Origin: Acidobacteriota bacterium
Lineage (GTDB): Bacteria > Acidobacteriota > Terriglobia > Bryobacterales > Bryobacteraceae
Length of the DNA stretch: 64,000 nt
Assembly (NCBI GenBank): GCA_018268715.1
Contig: JAFDVZ010000002.1
Location: 677,632 to 741,631 of the forward strand
Reading direction: 5' to 3'
The stretch's first letter is position 1; each line of letters starts with the position of its first letter. The position numbers and the translations under genes are program-made. Below, piece after piece: positions 55,032 through 64,000 of the stretch. The notes under the pieces are model-generated. The model saw only the letters and a program-made list of their open reading frames with translations, did not search any database and was not told the origin of the DNA.

Positions 55032-55898
55032 CTAACTGCCCAACCGGCTCGCGAAAGCCAGCACCAGGATGCCGGCGACAATGCGGTACACGGCGAACAT
55101 CGCGAATCCGCGTTTGCGGACCCAGTGCATGAACCACGCCACCACGGCGTAGGCCACAAAGAACGAGATCGCGCCGCCGAGCGCGAGCAGCACCCATCCG
55201 TGCGCGTCGATGTGGGTGGCGCCCACGGCGTTGGCGCCATGTCCCGGCCGCAGCGATTTCAGCAGGTCATAGCCGGTGGCCGCCACCATCGTCGGAATGG
55301 AGACCAGGAACGAGAACTCGAGCGCCACCGGCCGCGACATGCCCGCGATCTGTCCGGCGGCGATGGTCGCCATGGAGCGCGACGTGCCGGGAAACACCGC
55401 CGACAGAATCTGGCATGCGCCGATCCACACGGCCTGGAACAGGCTGGTCTCGTCGATCCGCTCGGTGCGGAACGGAGGCGTCGAAAAGAACTGGTCCACC
55501 GCCCACATCGCCACGCCGCCCACCAGCAGCGACGTTCCCATGATGGTGAGGCTCTCCAGGTGCTTGCCGATCAGCTTGCTCAGCAGGAAGGCCGGTCCCG
55601 CCGTCGTCACGAAGGCGATCAGCACCAGCGTCAGCGGATGGTTGACCACGGTGCGGTCCCGCCGCGGTCCATCCGGGAAGTGCGAGATGAACTGCAGTAG
55701 CGTCTGGCGGAAATAGATCGGCAGGCAGAGGATCGCGCCCAACTGGATGACGATGGTGAACATCTTCCAGTAGCCATCGGCCAGGTTGACGCCGGCCAGG
55801 GCTTCGAAGATGCGTAGGTGCGCCGTGGAGCTGACGGGCAGAAACTCGGTGAGTCCTTCGATGATGCCGAGCAGTACGGTAAGCAGATAATCGTTCAA
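55032..55898 (-). CDS. uppP: UppP, undecaprenyl-diphosphate phosphatase
   Basis: 288 residues with about eight membrane helices. Both signature motifs are present: EGLTEFLPVSSTAHL near residue 14 (with the catalytic Glu/Ser region) and PGTSRSMATI near 170 (with the active-site Arg). It recycles the lipid carrier for peptidoglycan and other wall polymers by dephosphorylating undecaprenyl diphosphate, acting at the cytoplasmic membrane. It is monocistronic and divergent from a polysaccharide deacetylase gene. Confidence 0.96.
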   Translation of the reverse strand: MNDYLLTVLLGIIEGLTEFLPVSSTAHLRIFEALAGVNLADGYWKMFTIVIQLGAILCLPIYFRQTLLQFISHFPDGPRRDRTVVNHPLTLVLIAFVTTAGPAFLLSKLIGKHLESLTIMGTSLLVGGVAMWAVDQFFSTPPFRTERIDETSLFQAVWIGACQILSAVFPGTSRSMATIAAGQIAGMSRPVALEFSFLVSIPTMVAATGYDLLKSLRPGHGANAVGATHIDAHGWVLLALGGAISFFVAYAVVAWFMHWVRKRGFAMFAVYRIVAGILVLAFASRLGS

Positions 55899-56012
55899 AC
55901 GGAGTCGGTCCTCGGGATTGGCGTGAATCCGAATGGTAGCGCAGTCGGGCCGGGCCCGACCACCCGCGCGAGTTACAGGACGATGGCGGCGGGTCGTGGG
56001 AAAATTGTTCCG

Positions 56013-56957
56013 ATGCGGATAACTCGACGGCGGGCCCTTGCCCTATGCGCGGCGCCGGCGTTCGCCCAAGGTGGACCGGCGGTAGCCCAAGGTGGCCCGG
56101 CGGTAGCCCAAGGTGGCCCGGCGGTGGCCATCACCATGGACGACGCCGCCTGGCGCATGATTCCAGAGGACCGGCGCGCGCCGGCCGAAGCCCGCTTGCT
56201 CGAACACCTCGGCGCGGCCAAGGCGTTCCTGTTCGTCACCGGAAAGAACGTGGACGACCCGCACGGCGCCGCGCTGTTGGAGCGCTGGGCCTCGGCCGGG
56301 CATCGGCTCGGCAACCATACCTACTCGCACCGCCCGATGTTCTCGAAGACGCCGGTGGAGGAGTTCGAACAGGACGTGCTGCGCAACGACGCGCTGCTCG
56401 GCGCGAAGCCCGGCTTCCGCAAGTGGTTCCGCTTCCCGGCGCTGAAGGAAGGCGCGACGCCGGAAATCCGCGACCGTCTGCGCGCGTTTCTCGCCAGCAA
56501 AGGTTATCGCAACGGCTCGGTGACCATCGACGCATCGGACTGGTATTACGACCAGCGCCTGCGCGACCGTCTGAAAGCGGATCCGCGATTCGACGTCACC
56601 CGCTACCGCCAGCCGTATCTCGACCACATCTGGGACCGCGCCCGCTACTACGACGCATTGTCGCGCGACGTGTTGGGACGCGCCATCCCGCACACCCTGC
56701 TGGTCCACTACAACCTGCTGAACTCGCTGTTTCTCGGGGATGTGCTGGCCATGTTCCGCCGGAATGGGTGGAGCGTCGTCGACGCCGAACAAGCCTTCGC
56801 CGACCCGGTCTTCGAGCGTCAGCCCAAAACGGCGCCCGCCGGGGAAAGCCTCATCTGGGCGCTCGCCAGGGAGACCGGTAAATTCGAATCCCGCCTGCGC
56901 TATCCGGGCGAGGATGATGTGTATGAGAAACCGGGGTTGGATCGGTTAGGGCTGTGA
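56013..56957 (+). CDS. Exported polysaccharide deacetylase-family protein
   Basis: 314 residues from ATG 56013, which begins a Tat-like leader (MRITRRRALALCAAPAFAQ). A NodB-type domain follows with a modified first motif AITMDDAAWR (usual TFDDG) and the His motif GNHTYSH. Such proteins remove N- or O-acetyl groups from peptidoglycan or exopolysaccharide with a metal. Right after the leader the coding sequence contains three 21-base tandem units (56064-56126), giving AQGGPAV three times. It starts 114 bases from the divergent uppP gene. Confidence 0.85.
   Translation: MRITRRRALALCAAPAFAQGGPAVAQGGPAVAQGGPAVAITMDDAAWRMIPEDRRAPAEARLLEHLGAAKAFLFVTGKNVDDPHGAALLERWASAGHRLGNHTYSHRPMFSKTPVEEFEQDVLRNDALLGAKPGFRKWFRFPALKEGATPEIRDRLRAFLASKGYRNGSVTIDASDWYYDQRLRDRLKADPRFDVTRYRQPYLDHIWDRARYYDALSRDVLGRAIPHTLLVHYNLLNSLFLGDVLAMFRRNGWSVVDAEQAFADPVFERQPKTAPAGESLIWALARETGKFESRLRYPGEDDVYEKPGLDRLGL
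56064..56126 (+). repeat. Three tandem 21-base units at the signal-peptide junction of the deacetylase
   Basis: Units at 56064-56084, 56085-56105 and 56106-56126 differ only at one base in the first unit and one in the last. They encode AQGGPAV three times and keep the frame. The predicted cleavage site AxA-Q falls in the first unit. Confidence 0.9.
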
Positions 56958-57020
56958 AAGGATTCCTTCACCGCCCGACGACGAGCACTCTCAAGTGCAT
57001 CCCGCCGCGCTGCACGGGAT

Positions 57021-57052
57021 GATCGCCAGGTAGTGTCCTAAAGGTGCGTTGA
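57021..57052 (+). repeat. Left target-site duplication and left terminal inverted repeat of the IS derivative
   Basis: GATCGCCA (57021-57028) is followed directly by the 24-base terminal repeat starting GGTAGTGTCCTAA (57029-57052). The 24 bases match the inverted right end at 22 positions. Confidence 0.92.
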
Positions 57053-57110
57053 ACGAAATCCCGAACCCTACAGCAAGCGCTTGCTTGCGGTCCCGCACCC
57101 CGGCGACACT

Positions 57111-57376
57111 GGATTCATCGCAGACTCAAAATCCAAGAGCGCCGACCTGAAGGCGCTGCGCCGCCTGATCGACCAAGCCGACTGAACCCTCCGCGCAATC
57201 TCCGATATTCAGCCCTCCATCGCCGCCGCACTCGAGAATCTCGAAGCGGCCCTTCGCCTGGCTGACCTGGTTATCGAATCGAATCCAGCCGCTGCACTCG
57301 GTGCGAAGGGTGGGCCAAAACCGCCGAGCGCGGGCCGGAGTACTTCGCCAAGATTGTGGCGATGAGGAAGACCTGA
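57111..57376 (+). pseudogene. Decayed small hypothetical gene inside the mobile element
   Basis: One frame reads SADLKALRRLIDQAD, a TGA (57183-57185), then TLRAISDIQPSIAAALENLE and DLVIESNPAAALGAKGG. A frameshift near 57315 then gives ERGPEYFAKIVAMRKT and a stop at 57376. The amphipathic, Ala/Leu-rich protein-like stretches on both sides of the TGA and shift indicate a broken gene. Its start is not clear. Function unknown. Confidence 0.6.
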
Positions 57377-57386
57377 AGCGGCGGGA

Positions 57387-57557
57387 GGAACGAACGCCTT
57401 CAGCAAGAAGTGGGAGAATCACTGGTCCGCTATCGTGGTGTGGTACGCGTATTACGACTTTTGCAGAGTTCACAAATCGCTTCGCGTAACCCCGGCGATG
57501 GAAGCGGGGATCGCGGACCACGTGTGGACTGTGCGGGAGTTGCTAACAGCCGCCTAG
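57387..57557 (+). pseudogene. 3' remnant of an IS1-family transposase
   Basis: The frame reads TNAFSKKWENHWSAIVVWY, then YYDFCRVHKSLRVTPAMEAG and DHVWTVRELL before TAG at 57555-57557. This is the recognisable C-terminal tail of DDE transposases annotated as IS1 family (family pattern TNAFSKKxENH...YNFxRxHKTLRxTPAMAAG). The N-terminal DNA-binding part and most of the catalytic domain are missing. The stop overlaps the end of the convergent kinase gene by 4 bases. Confidence 0.85.
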
Positions 57558-58291
57558 GCGGGCACCGTATGCGCGGAACTCAAAGCCCCGCGCAGTTTGA
57601 GCCACTCGCAACTATCGTTCAGCCGAAATGTACAATGCCCCGGATCGTCACATCCGTAGGATTTGGCACACCTCTTGGCCTTTAGCGGGCCATCGATAAA
57701 CGCCTCCACGATCTGCTGATGCACAGCACCGATAGACATCATGCCGTCGATTCGGATTATCCCCTCGCTCATGGATATGGAGTTGAAGATACGCCGGGCC
57801 TCAGCCAGCGAGGAGTGCTCTTCAAACTGGTTTGGCACTTCTCCCCTTGAGTTGGAGATGCGGTGAATGGACAAGGCGGGATCGACATCCAGTATGAACA
57901 CCGCATCGGGGATGGGGAACCGCGTCTCCATCTCAGCGCGCACGCTAGCGTGATCCATCCCCCGAGACCCTTGGTATGCGATGGTCGAGTAAAAATACCG
58001 GTCAAGTAAAACCACATCTCCGCGCTCAAGGGCTGGGATTATCAAGTGATTCACGTGCTCGGTGCGGTCGTTGATAAACGCCTGCAATTCATCCTGCGGA
58101 GACATTCTCCCCGTACTGGCAGACTCCCGTATCCGCATCCCCCACGGACCAAGCGTAGGCTCCTTCGAAGCCACCACGGGAATATCAGCGGAAGCCAGCA
58201 ATTGCCTTAGCCGTTCGACTTGGGTCGTCTTCCCGGACCCATCGATACCTTCCACTGCGATCAAGATACCGGCGCTTTGAAGCCTAGGCAT
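57554..58291 (-). CDS. tmk: Thymidylate kinase-like protein carried by the mobile element
   Basis: 245 residues, versus about 205-215 for ordinary thymidylate kinases. P-loop AVEGIDGSGKTTQ (about 13-25), the DR[YH] motif LLDRYFYSTIAYQGSRG and a lid-like region (RISNSRGEVPNQFEEHSSL) are present. The class converts dTMP to dTDP. The last 40 residues are an unusual extension with four Cys (CAKSYGC, GHC, NDSC), possibly metal-binding. Base composition is less GC-biased than in the surrounding chromosome. It lies wholly inside the IS-type element, so it is likely a mobile paralogue, not the housekeeping gene. Confidence 0.85.
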   Translation of the reverse strand: MPRLQSAGILIAVEGIDGSGKTTQVERLRQLLASADIPVVASKEPTLGPWGMRIRESASTGRMSPQDELQAFINDRTEHVNHLIIPALERGDVVLLDRYFYSTIAYQGSRGMDHASVRAEMETRFPIPDAVFILDVDPALSIHRISNSRGEVPNQFEEHSSLAEARRIFNSISMSEGIIRIDGMMSIGAVHQQIVEAFIDGPLKAKRCAKSYGCDDPGHCTFRLNDSCEWLKLRGALSSAHTVPA

Positions 58292-58556
58292 CGCACATAC
58301 CGTTCATATAGAACAAGAATAGCGAACTGCGCAAGATGGGCGCGCACCCGACCTGCCCCCCATCGCCGTTGAAGTGGCTCAACGCCACACCGCTTTCCCA
58401 CATCGTTCACGCCGTCGCGAGGATCGGTCTCGGGCTGGCAACTCCAGCACCCCGGCTGTGGTTATCCCCGCTGTTCTGGGGTGTTTGGGAACCGAACAAA
58501 AGTTTGGTCAACGGAACCTCGCTTTCGCGGGTAAATGATAACAGAATCACCCCATC
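58292..58556. other. Non-coding part of the mobile element
   Basis: Between the start of the kinase gene and the parS-like site no convincing coding frame, RNA or terminator is seen. The kinase promoter must lie at the left of this stretch; no strong -35/-10 pair stands out. Confidence 0.5.
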
Positions 58557-58572
58557 TGTTTCACGTGGAACG
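58557..58572. promoter_or_regulatory. parS-like ParB-binding site
   Basis: TGTTTCACGTGGAACG matches the bacterial parS consensus (TGTTTCACGTGAAACA) at 14 of 16 positions, and differs from the known Pseudomonas form with GTTCCACGTGGAAC at one core position. It lies 40 bases inside the right terminal repeat. No parAB, dnaA or mnmEG genes are in the window. Confidence 0.5.
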
Positions 58573-58612
58573 TAAGTACTTGATAACGCTACACTTGCCT
58601 GTCAATACCAAA

Positions 58613-58644
58613 TCAACCCACCATTAGGACACTACCGATCGCCA
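58613..58644 (-). repeat. Right terminal inverted repeat and right target-site duplication
   Basis: The 24 bases 58613-58636 read inward as GGTAGTGTCCTAATGGTG and so on, matching the left end at 22 of 24 positions. GATCGCCA (58637-58644) repeats the left flank exactly. Confidence 0.92.
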
Positions 58645-58777
58645 GAGTTGCTGGTATACTAGCCCAGCGTCCGCCCCGCGATTCAAGCGCTCGGCGTTCT
58701 CGCAATGGATGTCTTGACGCGCAAATCGAAACGCCAGGATAGCTGCACTCCCGGCGGGAGGACGAAACCCCTCCCCG

Positions 58778-60373
58778 TCACCCCGCGATGGGAGCAGCCG
58801 CCAGTATCTCCTCGGCCACCGCGCCGAACTTCGCGAAGTTCTTCCGGAACCGCGCCGCCAGATCCGCCGCCGCGCGATCGTAAGCCGCCCCGTCGCTCCA
58901 CAACCCGCGGGCATCCAGAAGCTCCGCCGGCACTTCCGGCGCCGACGACGGCACAAGCACGCCGAACACCGGGTGCGGCTTCACCGGAACGTCGTCCAGC
59001 TTCCCTTCGATCGCCGCGTCCACCAGCGCCCGCGTATGCGGAAGATTCATCCGCTCGCCCACGCCGTACGGACCGCCCACCCAGCCCGTGTTCACCAGGT
59101 AACAGGTCACCTTGTGCTTGGTCAGCTTATCGCCCAGCATCTTGGCGTACACCTGCGGATGGCGCGGCAGGAACGGTTCGCCGAAGCACGCGCTGAAGGT
59201 CGCCGACGGCTCCTTGCCCAGCCCGCGCTCGGTTCCCGCCACCTTCGCCGTGTAGCCGCTCAGGAAGTGGTACATCGCCTGCGCGTTGGTCAGCCGCGAA
59301 ATCGGAGGCAGCACGCCGAATGCGTCCGCGGTCAGAAACAGCACATAGGCGGGATGCCCCCCGACCCCCGGTATCACCGCGTTGTCGATGAAATCCACCG
59401 GATAGGCCGCGCGCGTGTTCTCGGTGATCGCTTCCGAGTCGAAATCCAACTGCCGGTTGTCCGGGTCGATCGCGACATTCTCGAGCACCGTGCCGAAGCG
59501 GATCGCGTTCCAGATCTGCGGCTCGTTCTTCTGCGACAGCCGGATGCACTTGGCGTAGCAGCCGCCCTCGAAGTTGAACACTCCGCCCTGGCTCCAGCCA
59601 TGCTCGTCGTCGCCGATCAGGCGCCGCAGCGGATCGGCCGAAAGCGTGGTCTTGCCGGTCCCGGACAGGCCGAAAAACAGCGCCGTCCGCCCGTCATGTC
59701 CGATGTTGGCGGAACAGTGCATGGGCAGCACGTCGTGGAAGGGCAACAGGTAGTTTAGGATCGTAAACACCGATTTCTTCATCTCACCGGCGTATTCGGT
59801 CCCCGCGATCAGCACAATTTTGCGCTTGAAGTTCAGCACCACAGCCGTTTCCGACCCCGTGCCGTCCACCGAAGGAATCGCCCGCAGTTCCGGAGCGAAG
59901 AAGATGGTGAACTCCGGAGCGCGCCGGTCGCCCGCTTCCCGCCGCACAAACAACTGCCGCGCGAACAGACTGTGCCAGGCCCGCTGCGTCACCGCCCGGA
60001 TCGGCATCGCATAGTGCGCGTCGGCCCCGGCCAGGCAATCCTGCACGAACACCTCGCGCCCCTCGAAGAACTCGAGCATCCGCTCATACAGCCCGTCGAA
60101 CTGGGCCTCGGTCATGGGCTGATTCACCGATCCCCAATGCACCGTCGGCTCCGTGCCCTCTTCCCGGACAATATACTTGTCCTTGGGCGAACGCCCGGTG
60201 AATTGCCCGGTTCGCACCACAAAGGCGCCATCGCCGGCGAGAATGCCCTCGCCCCGGCGCATCGCCTGTTCATATAGCAGGGCGGGAGCCAGGTTCCAAT
60301 GGGCGGCTTTCAGATTCCGGAGCCCGTGTTCGCTGAGCTCGAAACGGCTGGGGTGGGTTGCGGCGTTGGGCAC
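58778..60373 (-). CDS. pckA: ATP-dependent phosphoenolpyruvate carboxykinase
   Basis: 531 residues, the usual length of the ATP-type enzyme. It converts oxaloacetate and ATP to phosphoenolpyruvate, CO2 and ADP, the first step of gluconeogenesis. The kinase-1a P-loop GLSGTGKTTLSADP is at about residue 236. Other family hallmarks are RTGQFTGRSPKDKY (substrate site), GTEYAGEMKKSVF and MHCSANIGHDG (metal site), and NTGWVGGPYGVGERM near the C-terminus. It is divergent from a small exported protein gene. The mobile element inserted 134 bases beyond its 3' end and does not disrupt it. Confidence 0.97.
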   Translation of the reverse strand: MPNAATHPSRFELSEHGLRNLKAAHWNLAPALLYEQAMRRGEGILAGDGAFVVRTGQFTGRSPKDKYIVREEGTEPTVHWGSVNQPMTEAQFDGLYERMLEFFEGREVFVQDCLAGADAHYAMPIRAVTQRAWHSLFARQLFVRREAGDRRAPEFTIFFAPELRAIPSVDGTGSETAVVLNFKRKIVLIAGTEYAGEMKKSVFTILNYLLPFHDVLPMHCSANIGHDGRTALFFGLSGTGKTTLSADPLRRLIGDDEHGWSQGGVFNFEGGCYAKCIRLSQKNEPQIWNAIRFGTVLENVAIDPDNRQLDFDSEAITENTRAAYPVDFIDNAVIPGVGGHPAYVLFLTADAFGVLPPISRLTNAQAMYHFLSGYTAKVAGTERGLGKEPSATFSACFGEPFLPRHPQVYAKMLGDKLTKHKVTCYLVNTGWVGGPYGVGERMNLPHTRALVDAAIEGKLDDVPVKPHPVFGVLVPSSAPEVPAELLDARGLWSDGAAYDRAAADLAARFRKNFAKFGAVAEEILAAAPIAG

Positions 60374-60414
60374 GTCTCTGCCTCCGATCTTACGGTCAGT
60401 TTATCATGGTGTAT

Positions 60415-61037
60415 ATGAGGAGCTTCTGTGGGCTGACCGTTGTCGCGCTCGGGCTCCTCACCGCCGTTATTTCCGGCGCCCAGGTGATCGAATTTGAATC
60501 AGGTGGCCTTAGATATCAAACACTTACAAAGGGCGGCGTGACCATAATGGTGGCCAGTTTACCGTCCCATGTGAGGGAATTTTCCATACTCCAAGTTGCG
60601 ATTTCCAACGGTTCCCCGGTCAGTTGGACGGTCCATCCCGAAGATTTCGCCTTCACACGGGAAGACGGCGCCGTGATCAACGCCACCCCCGCCCGCGTGG
60701 TGGTGAATTCGCTGATCTCCAAGGCCAGCCGGGGCGACGTCATCCGCCTGGTCACCGCTTACGAAAGCGGTCTCTACGGCTTGCAGAGATTCAAATCCAC
60801 CAACGGGTATGAGGCGCGCCGTCAGGCCGCCTTCGCCGAAGTGTCCTCCACCAAGATCAAGGCCGCCGCGGCCGCCTCCGCCATCGCGCTGGTGGCGGTG
60901 AAACTCGCGCCCGGCCAATCCACCGACGGCGCCGTTTTCTGGCCCACCCAGGGCAAGCCGCTCGGCGCCGGACATCTGCGGGTGAACGCCGCCGGGGAAA
61001 TGTTCGAGTTTACGCCCGAATCGCCGGCGCGCCCGTA

Positions 61038-61038
<1 letters not shown>
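60415..61038 (+). CDS. Exported hypothetical protein
   Basis: 207 residues from ATG 60415. An in-frame ATG at 60406 adds three residues; neither has a clear ribosome site. A signal peptide (RSFCGLTVVALGLLTAVISGAQ) precedes a beta-rich domain (about 25-130, WTVHPEDFAFTREDGAVI) and an Ala-rich helical segment (KIKAAAAASAIALVAVKLAPG). A final beta hairpin follows. No family is recognised. The last base of its TAA is the first base of the ABC-F ATG, so the two are co-transcribed. Confidence 0.7.
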
Positions 61039-62848
<1,810 letters not shown>

Positions 62849-62852
<4 letters not shown>

Positions 62853-63697
62853 GCCTCACCGACCTGCACACCCACACCACCCGGTCCGACGGAACGCTGA
62901 CGCCTATCGAACTGGTGGAGGCCGCCCTGCGCGCTGGCGTCAGGACCCTCGCCGTCACCGACCACGACCGCGTGTTTGAAGCGCCCGAAGCCTCCCAGGC
63001 GGCCGCCCGCCAGGGCCTCGACCTCATCTGCGGCATTGAACTGTCGTGCCGGCATGAGGGCCGCACCGTCCACCTGCTGGGCTACTTCTTCAACGGCGTC
63101 GACCGCTCCGGCTTCGACGCCTGGCTCAACCAGCTTCTCGACTCGCGGCGCGACCGCAACCGTCGTCTCGCCGCCCGGCTCCGTGATCTCGGCGTGGCCA
63201 TCGAGTTGGAGGAGGCCGAATCCTACGGCCACGGTCTTACCGGAAGGCCGCACTTTGCCCGCGTGTTGATGGACAAGGGGTATGTGGCCTCGCTGCGCGA
63301 AGCGTTCGACCGCTACCTGGGCGAATCGGCGCCGGGCTACGTGGAGCGCGATTCACCCGACGTGCCGCACGCGGTGCGCCGCATGCTCGCGGCGGGAGCG
63401 GTGGCGAGCCTGGCCCACCCGGTGCGGCTGGCCGGCCGGGACCCCGCGCGGCAGGAACAGATCATCCGAGGCTTCGCCGAATCGGGCCTGACGGCCATCG
63501 AAGCGTTCCATTCCGACCACGCCCCGGCCGACGCGGAGCGCTTCGTCGCCATCGCCGGCAAGTACGGAATGGCGGTCAGCGGCGGTTCCGACTTCCACGG
63601 CGCCAACAAGCCCGGCGTGGAGTTGGGCACGGGAGTGAAGGGCAACCTGCGAGTCCCGGATTGGGTCGTTCCCGCGCTACGCCAACGGGCCGGTTGA
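62849..63697 (+). CDS. PHP-domain phosphoesterase (TrpH/RNase AM-like)
   Basis: 282 residues from TTG 62849, overlapping the uup stop as TTGA, with GGAGG ten bases upstream. All PHP metal motifs are visible: LHTHTTRSDGT, VTDHD, GIELSC, LAHPVR and SGGSDFHG. The family includes RNase AM / 5'-nucleotidases acting on 3',5'-bisphosphates. Translation coupling to uup is likely. A TTG further upstream (62822) would add nine residues that overlap uup and are less likely. Confidence 0.88.
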
Positions 63698-63718
63698 ACG
63701 TCTGTCCGCCGGGGGCGC

Positions 63719-64000
63719 TCACCGGTCGGGCGTGAAGTACCGGCGCATGGCGCCCGCCAGCGCGTCCGGCGCCATCAGCACCGCGGAATGATCCAGGCCA
63801 TCCAGCGGCCGATACTCCGCCGTGGGCAGCGTGTGCGCGAGCGCCTTCGCGCCGTTGTGAAAGAACTCCTCGCTTTTCGCGCCCACCGCCGCCATCGCCG
63901 CCGGCGTGGTTCGTGACCACCGGTCTATCGGCAGCGGCCGCCCGGACTGTGTGCCGGCCAGAATCTTCAGGTCGTACGGCGCGGTGTGGGCAATCCGCGC
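63719..64000 (-). CDS. Alpha/beta hydrolase, C-terminal part (5' end outside window)
   Basis: 94 codons are visible on the minus strand before the window ends. The sequence contains PYDLKILAGTQSGRPLPIDRW and YRPLDGLDHSAVLMAPDALAGAMRRYF, which has the look of the late catalytic-His segment (GLDHS) and terminal helix of alpha/beta hydrolases. The stop is at 63721-63719 on the minus strand. Substrate unknown. It converges on the PHP gene. Confidence 0.7.
   Translation of the reverse strand, partial: ARIAHTAPYDLKILAGTQSGRPLPIDRWSRTTPAAMAAVGAKSEEFFHNGAKALAHTLPTAEYRPLDGLDHSAVLMAPDALAGAMRRYFTPDR

Larger units (their letters stand above)
57029..58636. mobile_element. IS1-type element derivative with truncated transposase and thymidylate-kinase cargo
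   Basis: A 1608-base unit is bounded by 24-base terminal inverted repeats (22/24 identical, outer part GGTAGTGTCCTAA) and flanked on both sides by the 8-base direct repeat GATCGCCA, which is clear evidence of transposition. Inside are a decayed small reading frame, the last 57 codons of a transposase, an intact thymidylate-kinase-like gene on the minus strand and a parS-like site. Target duplication length and transposase tail fit the IS1 family as used for large DDE-type members. With no complete transposase it must have moved in trans, or lost the gene after insertion. Confidence 0.88.

Noticed and set aside
58456-58467. DnaA-box-like TGTGGTTATCC in the mobile element
   Set aside because: Only a partial match to the TTATNCACA box and isolated, so no origin is claimed.
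58336-58575. 79-codon plus-strand frame in the mobile element
   Set aside because: No ribosome site, no recognisable protein pattern, and it overlaps the parS-like site.

Overview
The window is high-GC, tightly packed bacterial chromosome. Its gene content points to an Acidobacteriota member of the Solibacter/Bryobacter type. The evidence is an ADOP-type MacB/FtsX permease paired with a PadR regulator, a non-flagellar secretin with an unusual insert, LpxI/LpxA/FabZ lipid A genes, many secreted EF-hand, ThuA, SUMF1-like and CocE-type proteins, and leader peptides ending in AQ. The outer-membrane genes (secretin, TonB, lipid A, a TPR/beta-barrel protein) show a diderm cell. No rRNA, tRNA or CRISPR was seen. 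The assignment rests on gene content alone.

Region by region: (1) 1-11776, minus strand, is one chemosensory operon: REC-PP2C phosphatase, RsbW-like kinase and STAS protein (a partner-switching module), then CheA-REC, MCP, CheW, CheB, CheR and a membrane-bound hybrid histidine kinase that leaves the window. Several junctions overlap by 4 bases. (2) 11987-19425 holds a 52-residue membrane protein, a TonB-like protein, a Gfo/Idh oxidoreductase and fabZ-lpxA-lpxI. Two plus-strand genes for exported proteins (DUF3142 and a large helical protein) sit in between, and a decayed tandem duplication lies at the junction with lpxI. (3) 19450-29058 has an M20 peptidase, a 1424-residue MASE1/six-PAS hybrid kinase, a nucleoside hydrolase, a CocE-like hydrolase and a double-SIS sugar isomerase/deaminase. 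(4) 29086-34699 has a secretin carrying two FliD-IN-like repeats, a divergent AAA ATPase, YgfZ, a 4-TM protein and a metallo-beta-lactamase-fold hydrolase.

(5) 34707-39769, minus strand, is a probable operon: SagB-like nitroreductase, ThuA-like protein with EF-hands, EF-hand protein, ApbE-DUF2271 and PepSY-TM. (6) 39829-42939 is a PadR regulator with a visible promoter and operator, followed by the ADOP permease. (7) 42971-48467 has a cupin, a four-repeat secreted protein, and a TPR/beta-barrel plus secreted glycosidase-like pair that recalls PgaA/PgaB. (8) 48565-50413 is an HD phosphohydrolase/YwgA-like pair of atypical base composition. (9) 50462-56957 has an ABC-2 exporter, a TIM-barrel/SUMF1 fusion, UppP and a polysaccharide deacetylase.

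(10) 57029-58636 is a mobile element with matching 24-base terminal inverted repeats (22/24) and an 8-base target duplication. It keeps only the 3' end of an IS1-type transposase, and carries a decayed small gene, an intact thymidylate-kinase-like gene with a Cys-rich tail, and a parS-like site. (11) 58778-64000 has pckA, a secreted protein, a Uup-type ABC-F ATPase, a PHP phosphoesterase and the C-terminus of an alpha/beta hydrolase.

The strongest leads are the cargo-bearing IS derivative, the secretin with flagellar-cap-like repeats, the chemosensory/partner-switch operon and the HD/YwgA pair.
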